64,000 nt of DNA from NCBI GenBank assembly GCA_903826205.1, contig CAIKDP010000114.1:1-64000 (forward strand), written 5' to 3'. Under the pieces are notes generated by a model. The model did not search any database and was not told the origin of the DNA. It worked only from the letters and a program-made list of their open reading frames with translations. Made by a program: the position numbers and the translations under genes. This DNA comes from Akkermansiaceae bacterium. Lineage in GTDB: Bacteria > Verrucomicrobiota > Verrucomicrobiia > Verrucomicrobiales > Akkermansiaceae. Positions 39,432 to 48,609 of this stretch are shown piece by piece. Every line of letters starts with the position of its first letter. Within the stretch, counting starts at the first letter, position 1.

Positions 39432-41369
39432 ATGAGTCAAAATTCCAGTCCAGCGAGGCGTCCGTCCGGAAAATCCATGGCGGTGTGTTTTTTATTGTTC
39501 ATTGCAGGCATGGGCGGGTTGCTCTACGGGATCGACATCGGGGTGATCGATCCGGCACTGCCGTATTTGAACAAGGCGATCCGGCTGACCGAGCAGCAAA
39601 CGTCCTACATTGTGGCGGCGGTGCTGGCGGGTTCGTTGTTAGGTTCGGTGGTGGCCGGATTTCTGGCGGACTGGCTGGGTCGGAAAAAGATGATGGTGGT
39701 GAGTGCGATGATGTTTGTGGCCAGTGTCGGGATCATTTTCACCAGTCAAAGTTATGTGCCGCTGATGTGCGGGCGCCTGCTGCAAGGAATGAGCGGCGGC
39801 GTGATCGCGGTGGTGGTGCCCTTGTTCCTGGCGGAATCGCTGGTGGCGCGCAGCCGGGGGTCAGGCACCGCCATTTTCCAATTCATGCTGACCTTCGGCA
39901 TTGTGCTGGCGGCGTTTGTCGGCCGCTATTTCATCGGCAATGCGGAGGCGGCCACCGAGGCGGCGGGCAGCAACCGCGAGGCGGTTCTGCAGGTGGCGGA
40001 CCATGCCTGGCGCGGCATGTTTCTAACGGTGGTGTATCCAGGCCTGGTGTTTTTGGCGGGTAGTTTCATGGTGAGTGAATCGCCGCGCTGGCTGTTCCGG
40101 CGCGGCAAACCCGCGGCGGCACGCGCCGCGCTGTTGAAAACCCGCACGCCGGAGGAAGCGGACCTTGAGATGCAGGAAATGGCCGACTCGCTGGCGCAGG
40201 AACGCATCAAACCGCAGACGGGTTTCATCGCGTCGATGGGTGAAATCTTCACCGCGCGAAAATATGTGATTCCGTTCGTGTTGGCGTGTGTGATTCTGGG
40301 CTGCACGCAGGCGACAGGGGTCAATTCGATATTGCAGTTCATGACCACCATCCTGCAACAGGCGGGGTTGGATGCGCTGGCCGCATCCAACAGCGGTACC
40401 GCGATCAAAATCCTCAATTGCGTGATGACCATCGTGGCGGTCTTGTTAGTGGAACGCAAGGGGCGCACCTTCCTGCTCAAATTAGGCACCTCCGGCATCA
40501 TTCTTTCGTTGGTGGCGCTGGCCGCCGTGTTTTACAGCGTGGAATCCAAGCGTCAGGACGTGGACCGGGAAGTGGTCGCCATGATCAAGGACAACCAACT
40601 CGAATTGGACATCACCAAGGTGAAGTTTTCCGGGCAGCCCGCGGGCGAAGCCGTCCAGATCAGCGTGCTGTCCAACTATGGCAGCAAACAGCAGGTCTCC
40701 ACCGCCTTCATGCCGACCCCGGCCTCCGGCAAAGTCCTCGCCGCCGCCGAGGCCATCACCGGCAAACTGACCACGGCGGAAAATGATTTGCTAGATCAGG
40801 CGCGTTCACTCAAGGCCAAGGGGCTTGAGGGACTCACGGCCCGGGAAAAGGCCGTGGTGGACCAGGCACAGCAGGTGCTGGGCAAACTCAGCAGGGAAGA
40901 CCGCGCCACGCTGGCGGATGCGCTCAAGATCAGGCAAAGCCAATCCCTGAGCATCGCGCCGGATGCCAAGGACAAGGAAAACGCCGGCAAACCGTTGGAG
41001 ATCAAGCGCGCCAAGATCGGGCCGATTCCCGGCAAGCTCAACGGTTTCCTGGCCGCTCTTTGCCTTGCCTGTTTCATCGCGTCATTCTCGGTCGGGCCGG
41101 GGGTGTGCGTCTGGCTGGCGCTTTCTGAGTTGATGCCCACGCGGATTCGTTCCGCCGGGATGGGGATTGCCTTGTTAATCAACCAGGGTGTATCCACGGC
41201 GATCGCCGCGGTGTTCCTGCCAGTGGTGGGCAATCACGGGTACTTTGCGATGTTCCTGTTCTGGGCCGCCTGCACCGTGGTTTACTTTCTAACCGCCGCG
41301 TTTTTCCTGCCGGAAACCAAGGGCAAAACCCTCGAGGAAATCGAGGCCTGCTTCGACCGGAAACCTTAG
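39432..41369 (+). CDS. Sugar porter MFS transporter with large internal insertion
   Basis: GGLLYGIDIGVI, DWLGRKK, SESPRWLFRRGK, LPETKGKTLEEIE; about 150 aa hydrophilic insert. Confidence 0.88.
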   Translation: MSQNSSPARRPSGKSMAVCFLLFIAGMGGLLYGIDIGVIDPALPYLNKAIRLTEQQTSYIVAAVLAGSLLGSVVAGFLADWLGRKKMMVVSAMMFVASVGIIFTSQSYVPLMCGRLLQGMSGGVIAVVVPLFLAESLVARSRGSGTAIFQFMLTFGIVLAAFVGRYFIGNAEAATEAAGSNREAVLQVADHAWRGMFLTVVYPGLVFLAGSFMVSESPRWLFRRGKPAAARAALLKTRTPEEADLEMQEMADSLAQERIKPQTGFIASMGEIFTARKYVIPFVLACVILGCTQATGVNSILQFMTTILQQAGLDALAASNSGTAIKILNCVMTIVAVLLVERKGRTFLLKLGTSGIILSLVALAAVFYSVESKRQDVDREVVAMIKDNQLELDITKVKFSGQPAGEAVQISVLSNYGSKQQVSTAFMPTPASGKVLAAAEAITGKLTTAENDLLDQARSLKAKGLEGLTAREKAVVDQAQQVLGKLSREDRATLADALKIRQSQSLSIAPDAKDKENAGKPLEIKRAKIGPIPGKLNGFLAALCLACFIASFSVGPGVCVWLALSELMPTRIRSAGMGIALLINQGVSTAIAAVFLPVVGNHGYFAMFLFWAACTVVYFLTAAFFLPETKGKTLEEIEACFDRKP

Positions 41370-41441
41370 CGGAAACCTTAGCGCTTGCATCCTCGCGGGC
41401 AAACCCTAGCCTCAAACACGACTCCCCAATTGCAATTCTCC

Positions 41442-42197
41442 ATGAACAAGTCACTCCATAGTCAGCCAGTCATGTCCATGTTTCAAAAACTCGCCATCCC
41501 TTGTCTGTTGCCGTTTTCCATGCTGTCACTGCTGGTGGCCGGGCCCAAGGAAGAACCGCAGCCACCGGTGGTCGATCCCGGCGCGCCGGGTGGCGCACCC
41601 TCGGATGCCATTGTGTTGTTTGATGGCAAGGACCTGTCCAAGTTCCGCGGTGAACGCAGCCCGGAACCCAAATGGAAGATCGATAACGGCGCGGTGGAAA
41701 GCACCCCGCCAGGCGGCATCTTCTCCAAGGAGGAATTCGCCGATTGCCAACTGCACGTCGAGTGGGCGTCACCCACGGTCCCCAAGGGTGAGGGCCAGGG
41801 CCGCGGCAACAGCGGCGTCTATCTGATGGGACGCTATGAGATCCAGGTGCTCGATTGCTATAACAACAAGACCTATCCGAACGGCCAGTGCGGCGCGTTC
41901 TACGGCCACAACGCGCCGCTGGTCAACGCGTGCCGCAAGCCCGGCGAGTGGCAGGTGTATGACATCAACTTTCACGCGCCCAAGCGGCTGGCGGATGGCA
42001 AGGTGCAGCCGGGCTCCTACACCGTGTTGCACAACGGCGTGCTGATTCAGGACCATATCCCCGTGGGCGAACAGGCGACCACCGCGGCTCCCCTCAACGG
42101 CTACACCGAAAAAGGCCCGCTCTATCTGCAAGACCATGGCAACCCGGTGCGCTTCCGCAACGTGTGGTTGCGCCCACTCAATGCCCAGCCCCAATAA
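41442..42197 (+). CDS. DUF1080 (3-keto-disaccharide hydrolase-like) secreted protein
   Basis: LFDGKDLSKFRGE, GNSGVYLMGRYEIQVLD. Confidence 0.88.
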   Translation: MNKSLHSQPVMSMFQKLAIPCLLPFSMLSLLVAGPKEEPQPPVVDPGAPGGAPSDAIVLFDGKDLSKFRGERSPEPKWKIDNGAVESTPPGGIFSKEEFADCQLHVEWASPTVPKGEGQGRGNSGVYLMGRYEIQVLDCYNNKTYPNGQCGAFYGHNAPLVNACRKPGEWQVYDINFHAPKRLADGKVQPGSYTVLHNGVLIQDHIPVGEQATTAAPLNGYTEKGPLYLQDHGNPVRFRNVWLRPLNAQPQ

Positions 42198-42459
42198 CAA
42201 GCTGCACGTCCGCGCAACCCCCAATGCCCGCGCCAGCGAAATCGTCGGTTGGGAGGACGACCCGCAGGTGGGGCAGGTGTTGCGGGTGCGCATCGCGGCT
42301 CCCCCGGTGGATGGCAAGGCCAATGCCGCATTGCGCGACTTCCTCGCCACATCCCTCGACCTCCCCAAATCCAAGGTCACTTTGGAAAAAGGCGGCTCGT
42401 CGCGCTACAAGACATTCGCCATCCCGGCCGGCACCTCATTCCCGCAACAACCCATCTAA
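42181..42459 (+). CDS. DUF167/YggU family protein
   Basis: LHVRATPNARASEIVG...VRIAAPPVDGKANAALRDFLA. Confidence 0.9.
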   Translation: MPSPNNKLHVRATPNARASEIVGWEDDPQVGQVLRVRIAAPPVDGKANAALRDFLATSLDLPKSKVTLEKGGSSRYKTFAIPAGTSFPQQPI

Positions 42460-43350
42460 CAGCCGAAGCGTCACCCGGATGGAAATATCCAGTGATTCGG
42501 CGGAAAGGTTTTGGAGGCTGTCGGCGGGCGTGTGCCACCACGGCCGGGAGCTGAAATCCCCGATGATATCCACCGTCGGGATGCCGATCCGGTTGAGCGG
42601 CGCGTGATCATCGGTGATGGGGCCTTGCGCGATGCCGAAATGTTGGCCGGCACCTTCGCGCTTGGCTGCCGCCAGCACTGCCTCGCGCAAGGGTTGTGGC
42701 GTGTCCGACGGCAGCCGGATCGACAGGTCCTTGTGCCCGATCATATCTAACAAAACTCCGAAGCGCGGCTTCGCCGTCGCATCCGGCCATTCGCTGGCAT
42801 AGTGCCGGCTGCCATAAAGCCCGTCGGTAGGCGTGATGTTGGCGTCCAACGCCTCTTCCCCATCGAAAAACACCAGTTCCATTTGTTGTGCCTGGGCCGG
42901 CCTCTCCGTGGCCAGCACCCGGGCAATCTCCAGCAGCGCGCCGCAGGCCGATGCCGAATCATCAGCCCCCAGAAACACCTCCTGTTTGAACCACTTCGAG
43001 TCCACATGCGCGCACAGCAGGCCGGTGACCGGTCGCAGCCATGGATCGCCACTTCCCGCCGGGAATCGTGCCCGGACATTCTCAAACTTCACCACCCCCT
43101 GCGCCGTGCTGCGCTCAAACGCCTGCCCGGCCGTCACCCACCCGGCTGCTGCCAGTTGCGTCCGCAGGCGTGCGCGCACCGCCTGCAAGCCGTCCGACCC
43201 CGGGGGCCGCGGCCCGCACGCCAGGATGGCCTCGGTTTGTGCCAACGCCACCCGGCCCAAGCGCCCGGCACTCCGCGCCTGCCACCACCAGACGCCGCCA
43301 CCTGCCATGGCAACGGTCCCTATTCCTAACAGTAATAACCGGACCCGCAT
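42436..43350 (-). CDS. M28-family metallopeptidase, glutaminyl-cyclase-like
   Basis: LLCAHVDSKW, GADDSASACGALLEIARVLA, FFDGEEA, DDHAPLNRIGIPTVDIIG. Confidence 0.85.
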   Translation of the reverse strand: MRVRLLLLGIGTVAMAGGGVWWWQARSAGRLGRVALAQTEAILACGPRPPGSDGLQAVRARLRTQLAAAGWVTAGQAFERSTAQGVVKFENVRARFPAGSGDPWLRPVTGLLCAHVDSKWFKQEVFLGADDSASACGALLEIARVLATERPAQAQQMELVFFDGEEALDANITPTDGLYGSRHYASEWPDATAKPRFGVLLDMIGHKDLSIRLPSDTPQPLREAVLAAAKREGAGQHFGIAQGPITDDHAPLNRIGIPTVDIIGDFSSRPWWHTPADSLQNLSAESLDISIRVTLRLLDGLLRE

Positions 43351-43438
43351 GGCGCCAGCGTGCACGCGCAGCTCGCGCCTGAAAAGCACCATCTTCTCGG
43401 CCGCTCGACACTAGAACATAATGCCAAATATAAAGCCA

Positions 43439-43567
43439 GACATTATATAATTGACAGTGATGGGCAGCAGCAAGGCGGCACGGTTGGGGTTTCTATATAA
43501 TGACGGACATTATGTTATTGACGGCGATGGGCGGCGGCACGGCGTCATGGCGGCACGGTTGGGGTTG
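43439..43567. repeat. Imperfect tandem direct repeat (about 55-61 bp units) in intergenic DNA
   Basis: GACATTATATAATTGACAGTGATGGGCAGCAGCAAGGCGGCACGGTTGGGGTTT vs GACATTATGTTATTGACGGCGATGGGCGGCGGCACGGCGTCATGGCGGCACGGTTGGGGTT. Confidence 0.85.
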
Positions 43568-43859
43568 TGCCAGGTGGCGGGTGCGGCGCGTCCGCTTGGG
43601 ATATCCCCGCCACTGCGAAAGGCATGAGAGCCTCGGAAGTTTATCGATGCGGGTTGTTTGAGGATGGGAAGACCCGCGAGAATAAGGCAAGCAAGGGCGG
43701 GTTTTCCGCAGAGGATGCAGAGGCGAAAAAAGCGGACCTGGAAATTGAGCCGGGCTGCGTTTCTGCGCACAGTGACTGAAGAAGCCAATCCCCCTTTGGC
43801 CCTGCCGGATTTCGAAAATTTAGCTTTGCGCAAACCGAAAAGTCACTAGGATCGCGGCC

Positions 43860-44795
43860 ATGTCCATGCGGTTTATATTCCATCTGGGGTGCGGTTGCTT
43901 CGCCTTGCTGCTGCTTGCCTGTGACACCTCATCCGATCTTCCTCTGCTGGCTGGCAATACCCGTGCGGTGACCGGCGAGGGTGACGCCCTCTATCAACAG
44001 GCCAAGCAAGCCGACGACTCAGGCAAGGCCAAGCAGGCCATCAAACTCTACGATCAAACCGCCACCCGCTACTCCTTCGCCAACCCCGCGGCCCAGGCCC
44101 GCTTCCGCCAGGCTGAACTGCTCGAACAAACTGGCGAACCCGTCAAAGCCTTCGATGCCTATCAACTTTTCCTCACCCGTTTCCAAGCCAGCAACCTCTA
44201 TACGGCCGCGCTTGCCAACCAAGCGAAAATCGCCCATTCCGCCGCCGACGGCCGGGTGAAAAGCAGTTTCCTAGGCATCCGCTCCAAGCTTGAGGTCAAA
44301 AAGGTGGCCGAGATGCTCGGCCAAGTCCGCGACAATGCCCCCAAAACCCCCACCGCCGCCAAGGCCCAGTTCACCATCGGCGACCTCTATCAACACGAAC
44401 ACGAGTTCGCCCTGTCCATCGCCAACTACCGCCAACTCGTGCGTGATCAACCCGACTGTGCCGAGGCGCCGGAGGCGCTCTTCAGGGTCGGGGTCGTCTT
44501 CACCGATGAAGCCCGGCTTGGCAACCGCAATCAGGCCACCTTGGAATTGGCACGCGAGGCCTTCAATGACTACCTCAATCAATACCCGGGCCATTCCCGC
44601 AATGCGGAAGCCCACAAACTCATCCAAAACCTCAGCAACCACGAACTCCAAAACACCTTCGACATCGCCGAATATTACTACAAAACCGGCCAACTCGAAT
44701 CCGCCAAAGTGTATTATCGCGACGTTATGAAACGCGCCCAGTCCGGCCAACTCCACGCGGCGTCCCGTGCCCGCCTCAAACAACTCGGCGAGTGA
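43860..44795 (+). CDS. Tetratricopeptide outer-membrane lipoprotein (BamD/YbgF-like)
   Basis: Lipoprotein signal LLLLACDTSS; TPR arrays. Confidence 0.7.
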   Translation: MSMRFIFHLGCGCFALLLLACDTSSDLPLLAGNTRAVTGEGDALYQQAKQADDSGKAKQAIKLYDQTATRYSFANPAAQARFRQAELLEQTGEPVKAFDAYQLFLTRFQASNLYTAALANQAKIAHSAADGRVKSSFLGIRSKLEVKKVAEMLGQVRDNAPKTPTAAKAQFTIGDLYQHEHEFALSIANYRQLVRDQPDCAEAPEALFRVGVVFTDEARLGNRNQATLELAREAFNDYLNQYPGHSRNAEAHKLIQNLSNHELQNTFDIAEYYYKTGQLESAKVYYRDVMKRAQSGQLHAASRARLKQLGE

Positions 44796-44815
44796 CGCGG
44801 CCATTCCCTTCGCCC

Positions 44816-45328
44816 ATGCGCATGAAGTTCACCCTCCTGCTCGCCCCCTTGCTGCTGCTGGTCGCCTGCACCGGCTATCGCCTCGGCAGTGTCAAACCCG
44901 CCGCACTGGCCAAGGTCCGGTCCATCGCCGTGCCGATGTTTGCCAACGACACCCAGCACCCTCGAGCGGAGGCCCTCGCCACCTCTGCCGTTTCCAGCGC
45001 TTTCTCCCAGGACGGCACCTATCGTCTCACCGACACCGCTCACGCCGATGCCATCCTTGAAGGGCGCATCAAAACCATCGGTTATACCGCCATCCGCGGC
45101 CGCCGCCTCGATACCCTCCGGCCCGAGGAACTCACCAACACCGTCGTTCTCCTGTGGTCCCTCAAGGACGCGAAAAATCCCACCAAGGTCCTTGCCTCCG
45201 GCACCTCCTTGGGCTCCAGCCAACTCTTTGTCGACTCCGACCTCCAAACCGCCCGCAACAACGCCTTGCCCGATGCTCTTGAACGCGCCGGTGAGGCCCT
45301 CGTCTCACGCCTCGCCAACGGCTTCTAA
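44816..45328 (+). CDS. LptE-like LPS-assembly lipoprotein
   Basis: LLLVACTGYRLGSVKPAALAKVRSIAVPMFANDTQHPRAE. Confidence 0.75.
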   Translation: MRMKFTLLLAPLLLLVACTGYRLGSVKPAALAKVRSIAVPMFANDTQHPRAEALATSAVSSAFSQDGTYRLTDTAHADAILEGRIKTIGYTAIRGRRLDTLRPEELTNTVVLLWSLKDAKNPTKVLASGTSLGSSQLFVDSDLQTARNNALPDALERAGEALVSRLANGF

Positions 45329-45385
45329 AGCACTCCTCGAGGTTTTTGCCTTGCCAGCGTACCTTGCGGTCGGTATTTTTTCCGC

Positions 45386-45991
45386 ATGATCCAACGCAAA
45401 AAGCAACCCCAACTCACGCGACAGACGATATTGGATGCGGCGGGGGCGGAATTATCCCGCCACGGCTATGCGGCCACCAGTCTTGGGCGCTTGGTGGAGG
45501 CGGCGGGTCTGACCAAGGGGGCGTTGTTTCACCACTTTCCGGACAAGCGCACGTTGGTGCTGAGTTGGATTGAGGAACGGCTGGCCAGTGCGATTGAGGC
45601 GCGGTGGCTCGCGCCGTTGGAAAACGCCGATTCCCTGGAGGTCCTGCGCAACCTCTGCCGGCTCAGGTTTGGTGACTTGGCACCCGGCGATGCCACCTCC
45701 GCGCTCAGCGCGTTGGCGGCGGAAGTCACGGCCGCCGATGATATGTTAGGTAACGGGTTGGAAAAGATCTTTGAGGATTGGCGGGCCGCCATCGCCCGGT
45801 TTCTGGAACGTGGCAAGGCGGCGGGACGGATTCACCGCTCCATCAAACCGGCGGGGGAAGCCGCGTTTCTGGTGGCCCTCATTGCCGGCGTCAGCGTCAC
45901 GGCCGGATCGCCGCGCAATGCGGAAACGCGCCGGGCCTGTCTGAGTTCCTTGGAAGATTATCTTGAAACCCTGCGCAATCCGCCGGCCTGA
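45386..45991 (+). CDS. TetR-family transcriptional regulator
   Basis: TRQTILDAAGAELSRHGYAATSLGRLVEAAGLTKGALFHHFPDKRTL. Confidence 0.92.
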   Translation: MIQRKKQPQLTRQTILDAAGAELSRHGYAATSLGRLVEAAGLTKGALFHHFPDKRTLVLSWIEERLASAIEARWLAPLENADSLEVLRNLCRLRFGDLAPGDATSALSALAAEVTAADDMLGNGLEKIFEDWRAAIARFLERGKAAGRIHRSIKPAGEAAFLVALIAGVSVTAGSPRNAETRRACLSSLEDYLETLRNPPA

Positions 45992-46125
45992 AGGAGCTGA
46001 CAGATAGCCACCTCCCTTGCCCCCAGAAAACACTTCCGATTTTTTGACGTTTATTGAATTATCAGTAGCCAAGCGCAGCCGTAAATGACATAAACCGCGC
46101 GCATTCACCTGTACCACGCTGCATC

Positions 46126-46887
46126 ATGGCCAAAAAACGATCCGGATACTACCATACGATCGAATATATCGGCCCGCGTCCGCAGAAACCGAAGCGTCAG
46201 AATTTCTTTGGTGGCTGGGTGATTCTGGTGATTGCCGCGGCGATCACCTTCTGGTTTGGGCGGCCCTTGGTGCCCTTTCTGCGGGCGGCCCAAACCGGTG
46301 CCTCTCTGGAGCAAGCCAATCTCCTGATTGGGGCCCTCGAGCACTCCGGTTCCTTTGGCGAGCGGCTTGCCGCCGCCGCGCTCGCCCATTCGCTCAAGCC
46401 TATCAGCTATGCCCCGGGCTACTTTACCATCCCTTACCCGAATGGCGACGTGCCATCCAGCAAGGGCAAGGCCGAAGATGTCATCATCCGTTGCTACCGC
46501 CAGTTGGGTGTTGATCTGCAGGTGGAAGTCCACGAGGACATGGCGAAAAACTTCACCTTGTATCCACAGATCTTCCCCGGTGTGACCGCGCCGGACAGCA
46601 ACATGGACCACCGCCGCACCCTCAACTTGCAGCGCTTTTTCACTCGCAAGGGCAAGGAAATCACCCCCAGTCGCAACCCCACCGATTACCAACCCGGTGA
46701 CATCGTGGTCTGGGCATTGGTGGGCAATCACTCGGCCGAGGCCCACATCGGCATCGTCGTCCCCAGTCCGGAGGGCAATGCCTCACAGCCGTGGGTCGTT
46801 CATCATCTCGACTCTAACGTGAAGTGGGAGAACGCCCTTTTCGACTATCAAATCCTTGGTCACTACCGCTACCCGAACAAGGACTGA
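46126..46887 (+). CDS. DUF1287 family protein with N-terminal TM
   Basis: GDVPSSKGKAEDVIIRCYRQLGVDLQVEVHEDM, MDHRRTLNLQRFF, GDIVVW. Confidence 0.85.
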   Translation: MAKKRSGYYHTIEYIGPRPQKPKRQNFFGGWVILVIAAAITFWFGRPLVPFLRAAQTGASLEQANLLIGALEHSGSFGERLAAAALAHSLKPISYAPGYFTIPYPNGDVPSSKGKAEDVIIRCYRQLGVDLQVEVHEDMAKNFTLYPQIFPGVTAPDSNMDHRRTLNLQRFFTRKGKEITPSRNPTDYQPGDIVVWALVGNHSAEAHIGIVVPSPEGNASQPWVVHHLDSNVKWENALFDYQILGHYRYPNKD

Positions 46888-47001
46888 GGCCACAGGAGCC
46901 ACGACACAGGTCGTCGCCTGATCCAAGTGTCCACTGGGGGCAAGAGTGGACATCCCGGGTTCTGGCTTGCGGCCTGCTCCAGAGTGGTCACACTCACCGG
47001 C

Positions 47002-47805
47002 ATGAACTCTGCTCCTCTTGGATTCTTCGACTCCGGCGTCGGCGGCCTGACCGTGGTGCGCGCCGCACAGGAACTCCTGCCTGCCGAAAACATCCTCTAT
47101 CTTGGTGATACCGCACGCTTGCCTTACGGCTCGAAAAGCCCGGAAACCATCCGCCAGTTTGCCGACGAGGACGTGCGGTTTTTGATAGCCCATGGCGTCA
47201 AGGCGGTGGTGGTGGCTTGCAACACGGCGACCGCCCACGCCCTGCCACGCTTGCGCGAGCATTACCGCGTGCCCATCCTCGGCGTCATCCAACCCGGCGT
47301 GGAAGATGCGCTCGCCGACCCCAAGGCCGAACGCATCGGCATCATCGCCACCCGCGGCACGATCGGCTCGCATGCCTATCAACATGCCCTGGCGCAGAGT
47401 CGCACCGGTTTGATCATCCATGGCCAGGCGGCCCCGCTGTTGGTGCCCCTGATTGAGGAAAACTGGATAGAGCACCCGGCGACCCGGCAAATTCTCAAGG
47501 TCTATCTTGATCCTCTGGTGGACAAGGGCATTGATACCTTGCTGTTAGCCTGCACCCATTATCCGCTGTTGATTCCCGTGCTCAAGGACTTGTTGCCACC
47601 CGGCGTGCGCCTGGTGGACTCCGCCACCACCTGCGCCGAACACCTGAGACGCGAGTTGTCCCGCCTCGATTTGCTCGCCCCCGCCACCCAGACCGGCACC
47701 CTCGAGCTTTATCTAACCGACTTGTCCGAGCAGTTCGAACAACTCGCGCGGCAGTTCTTGAAAAAATCCCCGGGCCGGATCCACCGCGCGGTGTTAGGAG
47801 GATGA
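47002..47805 (+). CDS. murI: Glutamate racemase
   Basis: LGFFDSGVGGLTV, LYLGDTARLPYGSKS, VVACNTA, LLACTHYPLL. Confidence 0.95.
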   Translation: MNSAPLGFFDSGVGGLTVVRAAQELLPAENILYLGDTARLPYGSKSPETIRQFADEDVRFLIAHGVKAVVVACNTATAHALPRLREHYRVPILGVIQPGVEDALADPKAERIGIIATRGTIGSHAYQHALAQSRTGLIIHGQAAPLLVPLIEENWIEHPATRQILKVYLDPLVDKGIDTLLLACTHYPLLIPVLKDLLPPGVRLVDSATTCAEHLRRELSRLDLLAPATQTGTLELYLTDLSEQFEQLARQFLKKSPGRIHRAVLGG

Positions 47806-47815
47806 GGCGTCGGTG

Positions 47816-48139
47816 TTACGATTTGCCAAACATCTCGCCCAAGAGTTCGAGCAGGGCCACGCCGTCGCTTTGGGACAAAGTATCCAGTTTGGCCGTCAAA
47901 CGGGCTTTGCTGATGGAGCGAATCTGATCGGCACATACATCCGCAGGTTTTCCTGCAACAATCACTTGCAAGCGTGTGCGCCAGTGGGGACGCAGCAGTG
48001 TCGTTAGAGGGCAGACGACTACGGTGGCAAGATTGCGGTTGCGTGCATCGTCACTGACAATGACGCAGGGGCGGGTCTTGCCAATCTCAGCACCCTCAAC
48101 CGGGTCCAATCTCACCCAATGGACTTCGAAGCGTTTCAT
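47816..48139 (-). CDS. mazF: MazF/PemK-family endoribonuclease toxin
   Basis: MKRFEVHWVRLDPVEGAEIGKTRPCVIVSDDARN, CADQIRSISKARL. Confidence 0.88.
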   Translation of the reverse strand: MKRFEVHWVRLDPVEGAEIGKTRPCVIVSDDARNRNLATVVVCPLTTLLRPHWRTRLQVIVAGKPADVCADQIRSISKARLTAKLDTLSQSDGVALLELLGEMFGKS

Positions 48140-48456
48140 TTGGCGGGGCCTGTGGTTGCCCGTTTGTGAGATTTTATTATGGCAGGGGTCGGGCGTTCCC
48201 ATGGGATTTCATCGAGCCCATCCGCAACACAGCAATCCCACTCGGACCAATCTTCGCTCTCAGCAGCCATTTCTTTATAGGTTCCCTCCCACGAGAGTTT
48301 CTTGGCACCGCCCTTTGGGGTGATGACGAGTTCGTGGCCCCGGTCTTCCAGAAGCAAGCCGTTTTCAAGGCCATGCTTGCGGATCAGGGCGCTGGGCAGA
48401 CGGATGCCCCGCGAATTGCCGATCTGAGCAAGAGAGAGTTCCAGTGCGTTGGACAT
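48136..48456 (-). CDS. mazE: AbrB/MazE-type antitoxin
   Basis: IGNSRGIRLPSALIRKHGLENG, ELVITPK; ATGA overlap with MazF. Confidence 0.88.
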   Translation of the reverse strand: MSNALELSLAQIGNSRGIRLPSALIRKHGLENGLLLEDRGHELVITPKGGAKKLSWEGTYKEMAAESEDWSEWDCCVADGLDEIPWERPTPAIIKSHKRATTGPAK

Positions 48457-48609
48457 GGCATTACCGTAAGCACATTCCAGAAACAGGTCAAGGCCCGGAC
48501 CGCTACTTTCGGAAACGGGTTGCGAGAATTGCCCTTGATCGTGGCCACGGTGTCAGGCATGCTTGCCACGGCAATTTGAGATGTCGTTGGCTTTATCATC
48601 CCTCTCCCC

